NCBI RefSeq assembly: GCF_030124325.1
Contig: NZ_JASKLR010000004.1
Location: 149,483 to 213,482, forward strand
DNA from: Sinorhizobium sp. 8-89
GTDB taxonomy: Bacteria; Pseudomonadota; Alphaproteobacteria; Rhizobiales; Rhizobiaceae
Direction: 5' to 3'
DNA: 64,000 bases
Shown here: positions 34,480 to 43,689 of the stretch, one piece after another
Position numbering within the stretch: position 1 is the stretch's first letter
Layout of the letters: each line of letters begins with the position of its first letter
Program-made: the position numbers and the translations under genes
The notes under the pieces: model-generated
Told to the model about the DNA's origin: nothing
The model's database searches: none
What the model saw: the letters and a program-made list of their open reading frames with translations, nothing else

Positions 34480-35631
34480 TCAGGAGGAGCGGAACTTGTT
34501 CGCCGCGGCAAGCGCGGATTTCTGCTGTCGTTCGTTGAGGCCCAGATAGAAGTCCTCGAGCGCATCGTCCTTGAGGCCGGCGCGGCGCGACAGCACATAC
34601 CACTTCGCCGCCTCGACCGGATCGGGACGTGTACCGATCGCGTTGACATAGAGGTGCGACAGCCGGTTCTGCGCCACGACATTGCCGCTTTCCGCCGCAC
34701 GCTTCATCCAGGCGAAGCCTTCTTCGAGGTTGCGGTCGCCGGCGATGCCTTCCACGAGCCAGATCGCCATGTCGAGTTGGGCCGTGTCGTAGCCGGCGCG
34801 GGCAGCGCGCTGCAGCCATTCCCGGGCACGCGCGCGCTTGTTCTCGTCTATGCCGTCGACGTTGAGATAGATCTGCGAGAGAGCATATTGTGCGTCGGCG
34901 ATGCCCTGCTCGGCGGATTTCTCGTAATAGGGCATCGCCGCCTTCAGGCCCTTCTCGCCCGGCATATCGGCAACGAGCGTTTGTCCGTAATTGAACTGGG
35001 CCGAGGCATTGCCGAGGTCGGCAGCCTTCTTCATCAGTTCCTCGGATTTCTTCCTGTCGCGCTTGACGTGACGCCCCTCCATCAGGATCAGGGCGTATTT
35101 GAACATGGCCGCCGGATCGCCGTTATCGGCAGCCTGGCCGTACCAGAAGGCTGCCTCCTTGGCGTTGCGCGCGACGCCAAGACCTTGCTCCAAGATCGAT
35201 GCAACCAGCGTCTGCGCTGCCGGGTCGCCGAGCTGCGCCCGCGGCAGCGCCAAGTCCATCGCCGTCAGATAGTATCCGCGCTGGAAGGCGCCATAGGCAT
35301 CGTCCACTTTTCCGGTGAACGGTTTTTCCGCCGGAAGCGCCGGCAACTGCGCGCCCATGCGATCGATGACATTGACGCCTTCCGACGGCGTGCTGCCATC
35401 ACCGGCCTTCGCCTTTTTTGCCGCGTCGGTGCTGGGCTTCTGCTGCGGAGCCGCGCCTTCCGGCGGGGCCGCACCGTTGAAGGGAGTAATCCGCCCGCGC
35501 TTTGGCGCGTTTCCTTCCTCGGCAGGCGCACCGCTGGCCGGTTGCTGGGCGCGAACCGGCATCGCCACGAGAGCGACGGCCATAAGGAGGGCTGCAGCCC
35601 GGCTGGACTTCGACGACAAGCGGCTCAACAT
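34480..35631 (-). CDS. Secreted Sel1-repeat (TPR-like) protein
   Basis: 383 aa. Signal peptide about residues 1-28 (AALLMAVALVAMPVRAQ), then a Pro/Ala/Lys-rich linker to about residue 105, then at least five Sel1 repeats (for instance GDPAAQTLVASILEQGLGVA, GDPAAMFKYALILMEGR and GNASAQFNYGQTLVAD). Such alpha-solenoids mediate protein contacts in the periplasm; rhizobial ExoR is a shorter relative, but this is a different protein. It starts 9 nt after the ThiE-like gene, so they form an operon. Confidence 0.83.
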   Translation of the reverse strand: MLSRLSSKSSRAAALLMAVALVAMPVRAQQPASGAPAEEGNAPKRGRITPFNGAAPPEGAAPQQKPSTDAAKKAKAGDGSTPSEGVNVIDRMGAQLPALPAEKPFTGKVDDAYGAFQRGYYLTAMDLALPRAQLGDPAAQTLVASILEQGLGVARNAKEAAFWYGQAADNGDPAAMFKYALILMEGRHVKRDRKKSEELMKKAADLGNASAQFNYGQTLVADMPGEKGLKAAMPYYEKSAEQGIADAQYALSQIYLNVDGIDENKRARAREWLQRAARAGYDTAQLDMAIWLVEGIAGDRNLEEGFAWMKRAAESGNVVAQNRLSHLYVNAIGTRPDPVEAAKWYVLSRRAGLKDDALEDFYLGLNERQQKSALAAANKFRSS

Positions 35632-35640
35632 CGGATCGTC

Positions 35641-36294
35641 TTAATCTTCAAACCGTGGCGCTTTTTCGTCAAGCAATGCGTTGACGGCAGCAACAACCGC
35701 CGGCGCCTGCTCGGGCTCGCCGAAGACCGCCAGGCGAAGAGCCACGAACTCGGCTCCCGTTTCGGCGACCGCAAGCACCGATTGCGGATCGGTACCGCCC
35801 ATGACGACACAGGGAATTTCGATCATCGATGCCCACCATTCGGCGAGTGCGAGGTTTTTCGGATGCGCTTCCGGCTTGATGTCGCCGTCGGTACGGCCGA
35901 AGAAGACATAGTCCGGCCTGAGCTCACCTATTTCGAGCGCGTGATGGCGATCAGAGGCGTTGCCTCCTCCGACGATCAGCTTCGGCGTGTGCTTCTCGAT
36001 CGCGTCGCCGAGCGCATCGGCGCCGCCGGCGATGTGCAGACCATCCGCCTTGGCGCGTCCCGCGACCCGCGTGTCACCCTCGATCAGCGCCGCCGCACCC
36101 GCCTGCTGGATCACCGGCACCAGCAGTTCGGCATGCTTCTGGAACTCGGCGTCGCTGAGGCCGTACTGCGGCAGGATGACGGACGCCACGTCGCCTCCCC
36201 TCAACGCATCGGCAAGCTGCTTCGAACGTTGCGCGGCGTCCGCCATGTCCGGCACGATCAGCACAAGGCGGCAGCGGTTTTCTACATTGCTCAT
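35641..36294 (-). CDS. thiE: Thiamine phosphate synthase-like protein
   Basis: 217 aa TIM-barrel. It resembles ThiE2-type proteins: CRLVLIVPD, then VIQQAGAAALIEGDTRVAGRA-ADGLH, LIVGGGNASDRHHALE, DYVFFGRTDGD and VVMGGTDPQSV. The canonical ThiE phosphate loop and several substrate residues are altered, so it may be a salvage enzyme or a relative with another job. I see no TPP riboswitch upstream, which weakens the case for a main thiamine role. ATG 36294 begins the conserved part; upstream codons run into a repeat. It forms an operon with the Sel1 gene. Confidence 0.65.
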   Translation of the reverse strand: MSNVENRCRLVLIVPDMADAAQRSKQLADALRGGDVASVILPQYGLSDAEFQKHAELLVPVIQQAGAAALIEGDTRVAGRAKADGLHIAGGADALGDAIEKHTPKLIVGGGNASDRHHALEIGELRPDYVFFGRTDGDIKPEAHPKNLALAEWWASMIEIPCVVMGGTDPQSVLAVAETGAEFVALRLAVFGEPEQAPAVVAAVNALLDEKAPRFED

Positions 36295-36323
36295 GACATC
36301 CGTTCCTGGCGACACCTGCTTCA

Positions 36324-36417
36324 CTGCAGGATTCCTTACATCGGAGGGACAAAATCATGCGGCACTTCAAGGTGCTACAGCGCTTTAGCGCGTCCGATCG
36401 GACGCGCGGCGCTGTAG
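36324..36417. repeat. RIME-like mosaic repeat, family A
   Basis: CTGCAGGATTCCTTACATCG...AAAATCATGCGGCACTTCAAGGTGCTACAGCG then CGTCCGATCGGACG...CGCTGTAG. Module 1 is diverged; module 2 is nearly perfect. It sits between the divergent thiE-like and TauE genes. Confidence 0.8.
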
Positions 36418-36490
36418 GAGCGAAAGCCGCCACTCGATTTCGTTCGGGAAAACCGATAGACGGAGATGACAAAAGGATCAACCGCCACCC

Positions 36491-37270
36491 ATGCTTCCCG
36501 ATTTCGACTTCTATCTCATCGCCGTCCCCGCAGTCCTGCTCGTTGGCCTCAGCAAGGGCGGCATGGGAGAAGCGCTTTCGTTGATGGGCGTTCCGATTCT
36601 GTCGATGGCGGTGTCGCCCGTGCAGGCGGCAGCGCTGCTGCTGCCGATTCTCATTGCCATGGACATCGTCTCCTTATGGATCTGGCGCAAACATGGCGAT
36701 CGGAAGACGCTCACAATGCTGCTCCCCGGCGCGATCACCGGCATCGCCATCGGCTGGGCAACATCGGCCTATGTGTCGCGCGACGCGCTGAGATTGATCA
36801 TCGGCCTTATAACGGTGCTGTTCGTATTGCGCTACGCCTACAATGTCTGGCGTTCACGCAACGGCGTAGCGATCGCCCCGAAGCAGCACCGAGCCGGCCC
36901 GGCCGCCCTCTGGGGCTCGTTTGCCGGGTACGGCAGCTTCGTCGCCCATGCCGGCGGTCCGCCTTTTCAGATCTATGCACTGCCGCTGAAGCTCGATCCG
37001 CGTGAATATACCGGAACCATCGTGCGCTTCTTCGCCGTCCTCAATGCGGTGAAACTCATTCCCTATTTTGCCCTTGGCCAACTCGACATCAGCAACCTGA
37101 AGACATCCGCCACGCTTTTCCCGCTGGCGATGGTGGCGACCGCCTGCGGCGCCTGGATCGTCCGGCGGATGAAGCCGCAGATCTTCTATCCGTTCATGTA
37201 CACGATGGCCTTTATCGCCGGATCGAGGCTCGTGTGGGATGGTCTTACAAGCCTCATGTCGGGCGGCTGA
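36491..37270 (+). CDS. TauE/SafE family membrane permease
   Basis: 259 aa with about eight hydrophobic segments. The start (FYLIAVPAVLLVGLSKGGMGEAL) and the internal VAHAGGPPFQIYALPLKLD region are the two halves' signature loops of the sulfite exporter TauE/SafE family. Members export sulfite, sulfoacetate or other anions; the substrate here is unknown. An ArsR regulator gene lies 86 nt downstream on the same strand and could be part of the same unit. Confidence 0.85.
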   Translation: MLPDFDFYLIAVPAVLLVGLSKGGMGEALSLMGVPILSMAVSPVQAAALLLPILIAMDIVSLWIWRKHGDRKTLTMLLPGAITGIAIGWATSAYVSRDALRLIIGLITVLFVLRYAYNVWRSRNGVAIAPKQHRAGPAALWGSFAGYGSFVAHAGGPPFQIYALPLKLDPREYTGTIVRFFAVLNAVKLIPYFALGQLDISNLKTSATLFPLAMVATACGAWIVRRMKPQIFYPFMYTMAFIAGSRLVWDGLTSLMSGG

Positions 37271-37356
37271 GGCGTCCCGAAATTGCTGCGAAGCAAACGC
37301 ATGCCGCAGCGCACAATTTTCTTGCCGCTTGCGTAGAATTCGCTTAACGTTCGGCC

Positions 37357-37617
37357 ATGACCATCGCGGACCCCTTCGATGCCATCGCGGATCCGAACCG
37401 GCGCCACCTGCTGGAGGAACTGCGGCGCGCGCCGAAGACGGTGAACGAATTGGCCGAAGGCTTGCCAATCAGCCGTCCGGCGGTATCGCAGCATCTCAAG
37501 GCGCTGCTCGACTGCAATCTGGTGTCGGTTTCATCCAGCGGAACGCGGCGGATCTATGCGATCCACAAGCCGGGCTTCGACAAGCTCAATCTATGGCTTG
37601 ACCAGTTCTGGTCGTAG
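37357..37617 (+). CDS. ArsR-family winged-helix regulator
   Basis: 86 aa, a minimal HTH: PFDAIADPNRRHLLEELRRA, NELAEGLPISRPAVSQHLKALLDCNLVS and a wing (SSGTRRIYAIHKPG). No Cys metal site (ELCVCDL type) is present, so it is not an arsenite sensor; it resembles the ArsR group controlling START-domain or detoxification genes. Its targets are unknown; the TauE gene just upstream is the obvious candidate. A terminator follows at 37671. Confidence 0.87.
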   Translation: MTIADPFDAIADPNRRHLLEELRRAPKTVNELAEGLPISRPAVSQHLKALLDCNLVSVSSSGTRRIYAIHKPGFDKLNLWLDQFWS

Positions 37618-37670
37618 CGATTTCCGGGAAAACTGTAACGATTTTCCGTCGGCAAACAGATCCCGGCAGA

Positions 37671-37699
37671 AATAGACCGGGCGCCAAGCCCGGTCTATT
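37671..37699 (+). terminator. Terminator after the ArsR gene
   Basis: AATAGACCGGGC (37671-37682) and GCCCGGTCTATT (37688-37699) are exact 12-nt arms around a 5-nt loop. It also works in reverse for the minus-strand DUF465 gene. Confidence 0.8.
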
Positions 37700-37786
37700 G
37701 TTCATGCATTCCGTGATGGGATTGGTTCTTGACCTTGTTGCGTCGTCACCAAAGCAGACAACGCCTCACGAAAATACCGTTCAGAA

Positions 37787-37960
37787 TCAGTGAGTCGAGG
37801 AACGGAGTCTTTCGATTTCGTCCTTGATGCGCAGCTTCCTCCGCTTGAGGTCGCTGATCAACTCGTCCTCGCAGGACGGTGAGTTGAGAGCTGCGTGGAG
37901 CTCCTGTTCCAGGGCGCCATGTTTTTTCTCAAGCGTTGCAAGATGAGCCTCAATGGTCAT
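37787..37960 (-). CDS. YdcH-like DUF465 protein
   Basis: 57 aa helical hairpin. The pattern HLATLEKKHGALEQELHAAL then ELISDLKRRKLRIKDEIERL is the DUF465 consensus (LKxxKLxLKDEI). Its function is unknown; such proteins are cytoplasmic and abundant in alphaproteobacteria. ATG 37960 is used, since upstream residues are not conserved. A second DUF465 gene lies divergently 212 nt away. Confidence 0.8.
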   Translation of the reverse strand: MTIEAHLATLEKKHGALEQELHAALNSPSCEDELISDLKRRKLRIKDEIERLRSSTH

Positions 37961-38172
37961 TTGGCAGTCCCTTCCTTTTGCTTGCATCCGGCAGGTAAAT
38001 GCCGGATGTTTCATGGTTGAAACCTTATTACTCTGCCACGCCATTTTTCATTTGTCGAAGGCGAAATGATGACGTCGGATAACTTCCCGTTACCGCCCAA
38101 GATGTGGTAGAGCGGCGCATGAAAATTCCGGATCGCAGATCACGGCGGCCGGGCTGATGGGGATCATTTTGC

Positions 38173-38376
38173 ATGCCGGACCAGGACCAGGCCGAACTCA
38201 GACTGACCATTGCGCGCCTGAGGCAGGAACATGAAGATTACGATGCGGCCATCAATGCGATGATCCAAACCGGTTGCGATGCACTGCGCATCCAGCGCAT
38301 GAAAAAGAAGAAACTGGCCATCAAGGACAAGATCACCAAGATCGAAGACCAGATCATCCCTGATATCATCGCCTGA
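38173..38376 (+). CDS. Second YdcH-like DUF465 protein
   Basis: 67 aa. LRLTIARLRQEHEDYDAAINAM then RIQRMKKKKLAIKDKITKIE again gives the DUF465 helical hairpin, with a short IIPDIIA tail. It lies 33 nt before purE on the same strand, and in many Rhizobiales a DUF465 gene precedes purE, so co-transcription is likely. It is about one third identical to the divergent copy, so it is an old paralogue. Its function is unknown. Confidence 0.8.
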   Translation: MPDQDQAELRLTIARLRQEHEDYDAAINAMIQTGCDALRIQRMKKKKLAIKDKITKIEDQIIPDIIA

Positions 38377-38409
38377 AGACATCATCGCCTGAAACGGATC
38401 CAGACAGAA

Positions 38410-38910
38410 GTGACCGACACCACCACCCCGCCCGTCGCCATCATCATGGGAAGCCAGTCGGACTGGGAGACGATGAAGAACGCCGCCGATACGCTCGAGG
38501 CGCTCGACATCGCCTACGAGGCCCGCATCGTTTCTGCACACCGCACGCCGGATCGGCTCGTGAGTTTCGCCAAGGGCGCACGCGACGAAGGCTTCAAGGT
38601 GATTATCGCCGGCGCCGGCGGCGCGGCGCACCTGCCGGGCATGTGCGCATCGATGACGCCGCTGCCGGTCTTCGGCGTTCCGGTGCAGTCGAAAGCGCTT
38701 TCCGGCCAGGACAGCCTGCTTTCGATCGTGCAGATGCCAGCCGGCATTCCCGTTGGCACTCTGGCGATCGGAAGAGCGGGAGCGATCAATGCGGCGCTGC
38801 TTGCCGCCGCCGTCCTCGCACTTGGCGACGACGACCTCGCCGACCGCCTCGACGACTGGCGCGAACAGCAGACCGTCTCGGTCGCCGAGTACCCGGTGGA
38901 CGAGGCATGA
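38410..38910 (+). CDS. purE: N5-carboxyaminoimidazole ribonucleotide mutase
   Basis: 166 aa. Class I Pur[13 protein letters not shown] (residues 12-23) binds phosphate, and SAHRTPDRL and [11 protein letters not shown] hold the catalytic His and Gly loop. It converts N5-CAIR to CAIR in purine synthesis. The start is a GTG at 38410, with no in-frame ATG nearby. Its stop overlaps the purK ATG (ATGA, 38907-38910), so PurE and PurK are translationally coupled. Confidence 0.95.
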   Translation: MTDTTTPPVAIIMGSQSDWETMKNAADTLEALDIAYEARIVSAHRTPDRLVSFAKGARDEGFKVIIAGAGGAAHLPGMCASMTPLPVFGVPVQSKALSGQDSLLSIVQMPAGIPVGTLAIGRAGAINAALLAAAVLALGDDDLADRLDDWREQQTVSVAEYPVDEA

Positions 38911-39956
38911 AGACCATCGGCATCATTGGCGGCGGCCAGCTCGGCCGCATGCTGGCGATGGCGGCTGCCCGCCTGAACTTCCGCACCGTCATCCTCGAGC
39001 CGCAGCCGGATTGTCCCGCCGCCCAGGTCGCGAACGCGCAGATCGTCGCGCCTTACGACGACGTGCACGCACTCTACGAGCTCGCCGCGGTCTCGGACCT
39101 CATCACCTACGAGTTCGAAAACGTACCCGTCTCCGCAGCCATCAGGTTGGCAGCCTCGCGCCCGGTCTTTCCGCCGCCGAAGGCGCTGGAAGTGGCGCAG
39201 GACCGGCTCGTCGAGAAGCGCTTCATCAATGACTGCGGCATCGCCACGGCGCGCTTTCACTCCGTCGACAGTCAAGTCGACCTGGAAATGGCACTCGCCG
39301 ATTTCGGTGGCGCTGGGGTCCTGAAAACCCGTCGGCTCGGCTATGACGGCAAGGGCCAGCGCGTGTTCCGCTCGACTAAGGACGATCCAGCCGGCGCCTT
39401 CATGGCTCTGGGACAGGTCCCCCTCATCCTGGAAAGCTTCGTATCGTTCGAGCGGGAGATCTCGATCATCGCCGCGCGCGGCCCCGACGGCAAGAGCGTC
39501 TGTTTCGATCCGGCGGAAAACGTTCATCGGAACGGTATTCTCCACACCTCCACCGTGCCGGCGTCTGTGGGCTCTGCGACAGCAGACGCCGCGCGGGCCG
39601 CGGCCACGGTCATACTCGACGCGCTCGGCTATGTCGGCGTGATCGGAGTCGAGTTCTTCGTGCTGGCCGATGGCAGCGTCGTCGTCAACGAGATCGCCCC
39701 GCGCGTTCACAATTCCGGCCATTGGACGGAAGCGGCCTGCGTCGTCTCGCAGTTCGAGCAGCATATCCGCGCGATCGCCGGCCTGCCGCTAGGCGACCCT
39801 TCGCGTCATTCGGACTGCGTAATGCAGAATCTCATCGGCGACGAAATTGCCGAGGTCCCGGGCTTGCTCGCCGAACGCAACGTGCTCGTTCACCTCTACG
39901 GCAAGGCCGAGGCACGCGCCGGCCGCAAGATGGGCCACTTCACCCGGCTGAGCTGA
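38907..39956 (+). CDS. purK: N5-carboxyaminoimidazole ribonucleotide synthase
   Basis: 349 aa ATP-grasp enzyme. [20 protein letters not shown] opens the preATP-grasp domain; [13 protein letters not shown] is the ATP loop; [28 protein letters not shown] carries the metal-binding Glu and Asn. It makes N5-CAIR from AIR, bicarbonate and ATP and hands it to PurE. The ATG overlaps the purE stop; the long open frame upstream from 38643 is purE in another frame. Confidence 0.95.
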   Translation: MKTIGIIGGGQLGRMLAMAAARLNFRTVILEPQPDCPAAQVANAQIVAPYDDVHALYELAAVSDLITYEFENVPVSAAIRLAASRPVFPPPKALEVAQDRLVEKRFINDCGIATARFHSVDSQVDLEMALADFGGAGVLKTRRLGYDGKGQRVFRSTKDDPAGAFMALGQVPLILESFVSFEREISIIAARGPDGKSVCFDPAENVHRNGILHTSTVPASVGSATADAARAAATVILDALGYVGVIGVEFFVLADGSVVVNEIAPRVHNSGHWTEAACVVSQFEQHIRAIAGLPLGDPSRHSDCVMQNLIGDEIAEVPGLLAERNVLVHLYGKAEARAGRKMGHFTRLS

Positions 39957-40008
39957 GGCGAAGCCCACAGATTTGCGCTGCGCGGCGGTAAAATCCCCTG
40001 TCTTGCGG

Positions 40009-40037
40009 TTGACACAATAGGGGCGACACGGTATTTG
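40009..40037 (+). promoter_or_regulatory. Promoter of rpmJ
   Basis: TTGACA (40009-40014), a 17-nt spacer and TATTTG (40032-40037): a near-consensus sigma-70 promoter. Expected transcript start near 40044, giving an 86-nt leader before rpmJ. Confidence 0.65.
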
Positions 40038-40050
40038 GCTGCCTACTTAG

Positions 40051-40073
40051 AGCGCGCTGAATGGCGCGCTTTT
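40051..40073 (+). promoter_or_regulatory. Leader hairpin upstream of rpmJ
   Basis: AGCGCGC-TGAATG-GCGCGCT followed by TTT lies within the first 30 nt of the predicted rpmJ leader. It looks like a compact intrinsic terminator or attenuator, or a 5' stabiliser. Confidence 0.5.
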
Positions 40074-40129
40074 GATTGTTAGAGATTACCGGGCGAATTT
40101 TCGTTCCCCGAAACCTGCGGATCAGGAAA

Positions 40130-40255
40130 ATGAAGATCAAGAATTCGCTCAAGTCGCTGAAGACCCGTCACCGCGAAAACCGTCTGGTTCGTCGCAAGGG
40201 CCGCGTCTACATCATCAACAAGTCGAACCCTCGCTTCAAGGCTCGTCAGGGCTGA
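40130..40255 (+). CDS. rpmJ: 50S ribosomal protein L36
   Basis: 41 aa: [19 protein letters not shown] then [20 protein letters not shown]. This is the longer L36 form lacking the C-C-H zinc residues. AGGAAA precedes the ATG. It is a typical isolated alphaproteobacterial rpmJ, outside the main ribosomal operon, with its own strong promoter and a leader hairpin. The gene is very short and easily missed. Confidence 0.95.
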   Translation: MKIKNSLKSLKTRHRENRLVRRKGRVYIINKSNPRFKARQG

Positions 40256-40351
40256 GGCTCCTGGGCAGCGGCCGAATTGCCCTGCCTGATTGGCGGTTCG
40301 CCTTTGGTGATCCCCCATATTTGATTTGATCTTGTTCCATGGCGGGCTACG

Positions 40352-40966
40352 ATGTCCGCCATGCGTATTTTTGTGACCACGATTCTGGCATGTCTTGCCA
40401 CGCTCACCGTCTCCCCAGGAGCCGACAATTCACTCCGGGCGGCGGAACCCTCGCCGCAAGCGGAAACGGCAAACCTCACCACACCGAAACAACGTCTTGA
40501 TTCTCTGTTCGCCGACCTGAAGAAGGAACGCGACGAAGCCAGGGCGCGGCAGGTGGCCGAACGCATCCGTCTCGAATGGCAGGAATCCGGTAGCGCCACG
40601 GTGAACCTCCTGATGCAATGGGCTGACAAGGCGATCACCGACGACAAGCAGCCCGTCGCGCTCGACATCCTCGACCAAGTGATCGTTCTTGCCCCGAATT
40701 ACGTTGAAGGCTGGAACCGCCGCGCCACCTTGCACTATCAAATGGGCAACTACCGCAAGTCGATGTCCGACATAAATCGCGTGCTCGCGATCGAGCCGCG
40801 GCATTTCGGCGCTCTTGCGGGCATGGCCACCATGCTCGCTGCCGCCGGCAAGGACGAGTTGGCGATGCGGGCCTGGCAACAGTTCCTCGACATCTACCCT
40901 TCGGATCGAAAGGCGCAGGAACAGCTTGGCGAATTGGCGGAGAAGCTCGCGGGCAGCCGGACCTGA
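40352..40966 (+). CDS. Secreted TPR protein
   Basis: 204 aa. The N-terminus (MRIFVTTILACLATLTVSPGA from the second Met) is a signal peptide. The body contains TPR units: AVALDILDQVIVLAPNYVEGW, RRATLHYQMGNYRKSMSDIN-VLAIEPRHFGAL and ELAMRAWQQFLDIYP. It is probably a periplasmic scaffold; no partner is evident. It may start at ATG 40361 instead of 40352. It follows rpmJ by 96 nt and is probably transcribed separately. Confidence 0.78.
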   Translation: MSAMRIFVTTILACLATLTVSPGADNSLRAAEPSPQAETANLTTPKQRLDSLFADLKKERDEARARQVAERIRLEWQESGSATVNLLMQWADKAITDDKQPVALDILDQVIVLAPNYVEGWNRRATLHYQMGNYRKSMSDINRVLAIEPRHFGALAGMATMLAAAGKDELAMRAWQQFLDIYPSDRKAQEQLGELAEKLAGSRT

Positions 40967-41133
40967 GCTGGAACGGATTTTATTGTGTCATCGCTTCGCT
41001 ACGCAAGCTGCGTGCAGCACGGCCCCGCGTCGCGGCGGCGGCGCGCAAACGGTCGTCCCGGGATTGCTTCCGAAGGCACATGCGGTAGAAACTGGACTTT
41101 CTCAAGCGCAATTTGGGGAAGACCGATCCGATC

Positions 41134-42165
41134 ATGCTCGCCGCGCTACTGCTTCTCGCCATCCCGATAATCGCCAGCGTCGGCTATAGTATCTGGCAGG
41201 CGCGCCGCTTATCCGCACGCTTTCCGAACCAAGGCGAACTCGTCGATGTCGGCGGCTTCCGCATGAACTGCGTTCACGTGGCCGCGCCGAGCAGTGCCGA
41301 TCTGCCGCCTGTCGTCTTCATCCACGGTGCCGGCGGCAATCTGCTCGACCAGATGCATGCCTTCAGGCCGGCGCTGGAAGGGCGGGCGGAGCTGCTTTTC
41401 GTCGACCGGCCGGGACACGGTTATTCAGAGCGGGGCGGAGCCGTCAATGGCTGGCCCGACGGTCAGGCGGATGCGATCGCGAAACTGATGGAGCGTCGTG
41501 GCATCGATCGTGCCATCATCGTCGGCCATTCCTTCGGTGGTGCGATTGCCGCAAGTTTCGCGCTTCATCACCCCGAGCGAACCGCAGGCGTCGTTCTTCT
41601 CGCACCGGCGACGCATCCCTGGCCTGGCGGAATCGACTGGTACGTCACGTTGACGAAGCTTCCTTGCCTTGGCTGGGTCTTCGCCCACACCGTCGCGACG
41701 CCGCTTGGCCTGCGCCTCATCGACAGCAGCACGCTCTCGATCTTCTCACCCAACACGCGACCCGTGGATTACATAAACAAGACCGCTCCCCATCTGGTGC
41801 TCCGGCCGATGACCTTTCGCCACAACGCAATCGACATTGCCAACCTGCACGCCTACGTGACGCGTATCTCTCCGCGCTATGGCGAGATCACGGCACCGAC
41901 CGTCATCATCACCGGCGACAGCGACACCATCGTTCTCGCCGATATCCATGCGCGCGGCCTTGCGCGCGACATCGCCGGCTCGGAACTGTTGTGGATCGGC
42001 AATCTCGGGCACAAGCCAGACTACGTGGTGACCGACGTCGTCGTTGCTGCGATCGAGAAGCTGGCGGGCAAGCCGCTCGACCTGCAGGAGGTAGCGCGGC
42101 AGGCCGAAGCCCGCCTCGCCGCCACAGCGCCGCGCGTCTTGTCAGACGCGCAAAGAACGCTGTAG
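41134..42165 (+). CDS. Membrane-anchored alpha/beta hydrolase
   Basis: 343 aa from ATG 41134. A hydrophobic N-terminus (LAALLLLAIPIIASVGYSIW) is an anchor. The fold shows an oxyanion HGAGGN loop, the nucleophile elbow VGHSFGGAIAAS, the acid in ITGDSDTIV and a His in NLGHKPD, so it should be active on esters or related bonds. A TTG seven codons earlier is also possible. The last residues (ATAPRVLSDAQRTL) are encoded by a family A repeat, which also gives the stop codon. Confidence 0.82.
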   Translation: MLAALLLLAIPIIASVGYSIWQARRLSARFPNQGELVDVGGFRMNCVHVAAPSSADLPPVVFIHGAGGNLLDQMHAFRPALEGRAELLFVDRPGHGYSERGGAVNGWPDGQADAIAKLMERRGIDRAIIVGHSFGGAIAASFALHHPERTAGVVLLAPATHPWPGGIDWYVTLTKLPCLGWVFAHTVATPLGLRLIDSSTLSIFSPNTRPVDYINKTAPHLVLRPMTFRHNAIDIANLHAYVTRISPRYGEITAPTVIITGDSDTIVLADIHARGLARDIAGSELLWIGNLGHKPDYVVTDVVVAAIEKLAGKPLDLQEVARQAEARLAATAPRVLSDAQRTL

Positions 42166-42225
42166 CGCTTTGAATTGCTGCATGTTTCTCCTTAAATCGG
42201 TTACGATTTAACGAAACGTGCAGTA
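42123..42225. repeat. RIME-like mosaic repeat, family A (inverted)
   Basis: Module 2 first (CACAGCGCCGCGCGTCTTGT...CGCTGTAG), linker CGCTTTGAATTGCTG, then module 1 (CATGTTTCTCCTTAAATCGG...CGTGCAG). It overlaps the last 43 nt of the hydrolase gene and lies before the pykA stop. Confidence 0.8.
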
Positions 42226-42249
42226 GCAATACTCCAATGCAGGAAAGTC

Positions 42250-43689
42250 TTATACGCCGGTGAGCCCGTCCGAGCCGATATAGGCGATGCGCAGCATGTT
42301 GGTCGCGCCCGGCGTTCCGAGCGGCACGCCGGCGGAGATGATGATACGGTCGCCCGGCCTTCCGAAGCCCTCTGACGCGACGATCCGGCAGGCCCGGTTG
42401 ACCATATCGTCGAGATCGGTCGCATCTTCGGTCACGACGCAGTGCAGGCCCCAGACGACCGAAAGGCGCCTTGCGGTCTCGACGATCGGCGAAAGCGCGA
42501 TAACCGGCACCTGCGGCCGCTCGCGTGCTGCGCGCAGGCCCGTTGCGCCTGACGACGTATAGGTGACGATCGCCGCCAGCTTCAGCGTCTCCGCGATCTG
42601 GTGAGCGGCGAGAGAAATGGCGTCGGCGCCGGTCGCCTCCGGCGGCGTGCGCTGTGCATAGATGATGCCGGGATAATGCGGATCGCGTTCGACGTTGCTC
42701 GCGATTGAGGCCATGGTCGCAACCGCCTCGATCGGATACTCACCGGAGGCGGACTCGGCCGAAAGCATGACCGCATCGGCGCCCTCGAACACGGCCGTGG
42801 CCACGTCGGACACTTCAGCGCGGGTCGGAACCGGCGACGAAATCATCGACTCCAGCATCTGGGTCGCGACGACGACAGGCTTGCCGGCACGCCGACAGGC
42901 GCGCGTCAGCTGCTTCTGCAGGCCGGGAACGGATTCGAGCGGCATCTCCACGCCGAGGTCGCCGCGCGCCACCATCAGCGCGTCCGAAAGCTCGATGATC
43001 TCGTCGATACGTTCGATCGCCTGCGGCTTTTCGATCTTCGACATCAGGCCGACGCGGCCCCTGGCAATCTTTCGAACCTCGGCGAGGTCCTCGGGCCGCT
43101 GGATGAAGGAGAGTGCCACCCAATCGATCTGCCCCGTCGCCAGCACGGCGTCGAGATCAACGCGGTCCTTCTCGGTCAGCGCGCCGACGCCGAGCAGCGT
43201 GTCGGGCAGGCTCACGCCCTTGCGATCCGATATCCTCGTCCCGGAAACAACGGTCGTGACAATGCTCTTGCCGTTCGTCTTCTCGGCCCTGAGGTGCAGC
43301 TTGCCGTCGTCGATCAGCAGGCGGTCGCCAGGTTTCACCGCCTCGAGAATTTCCGGATGAGGAAGATAGACGCGGGTGTTGTCGCCGGGGATCTCCTTGT
43401 TGTCGAGGGTGAACGTCTGGCCGATCTTGAGCTCGACCTTGCCCTCGGCAAATTTGCCGACGCGCAGCTTCGGCCCCTGCAAATCGGCGAGAATACCGAT
43501 CGGCCGGCCGCAACGGGCTTCGACGCTGCGGATCTTCTCGATCATCGAGCGCATGACGTCATGGCTCGCATGGCTCATGTTGATACGGAACAGATCGGCC
43601 CCCGCCTCATGCAGCTTCTGGATCATCTGCTCGTCGGATGACGCCGGTCCGAGTGTGGCGAGAATTTTGACTTTTCTGTTCCGCTTCAT
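42250..43689 (-). CDS. pykA: Pyruvate kinase
   Basis: 479 aa, full length. KILATLGPASSDEQMI opens the barrel; NMSHASHD, DLQGPKLR, MSKIEKPQAIERIDEI (catalytic Lys/Glu region) and VARGDLGVEMPLE are all present, with MLSAESASGEYP near the allosteric domain. It makes pyruvate and ATP from PEP. The ATG at 43689 overlaps the stop of the DUF1036 gene (TGATG), so it is translationally coupled to a secreted protein, a curious arrangement. No N-terminal extra domain. Confidence 0.96.
   Translation of the reverse strand: MKRNRKVKILATLGPASSDEQMIQKLHEAGADLFRINMSHASHDVMRSMIEKIRSVEARCGRPIGILADLQGPKLRVGKFAEGKVELKIGQTFTLDNKEIPGDNTRVYLPHPEILEAVKPGDRLLIDDGKLHLRAEKTNGKSIVTTVVSGTRISDRKGVSLPDTLLGVGALTEKDRVDLDAVLATGQIDWVALSFIQRPEDLAEVRKIARGRVGLMSKIEKPQAIERIDEIIELSDALMVARGDLGVEMPLESVPGLQKQLTRACRRAGKPVVVATQMLESMISSPVPTRAEVSDVATAVFEGADAVMLSAESASGEYPIEAVATMASIASNVERDPHYPGIIYAQRTPPEATGADAISLAAHQIAETLKLAAIVTYTSSGATGLRAARERPQVPVIALSPIVETARRLSVVWGLHCVVTEDATDLDDMVNRACRIVASEGFGRPGDRIIISAGVPLGTPGATNMLRIAYIGSDGLTGV

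Noticed and set aside
36295-36490. TPP riboswitch upstream of the ThiE-like gene
   Set aside because: No CUGAGA or other conserved THI-box core is visible; the gap is filled by a mosaic repeat.
38643-38906. Long N-terminal extension of PurK
   Set aside because: This part is the purE coding region read in another frame; PurK starts at the overlapping ATG 38907.
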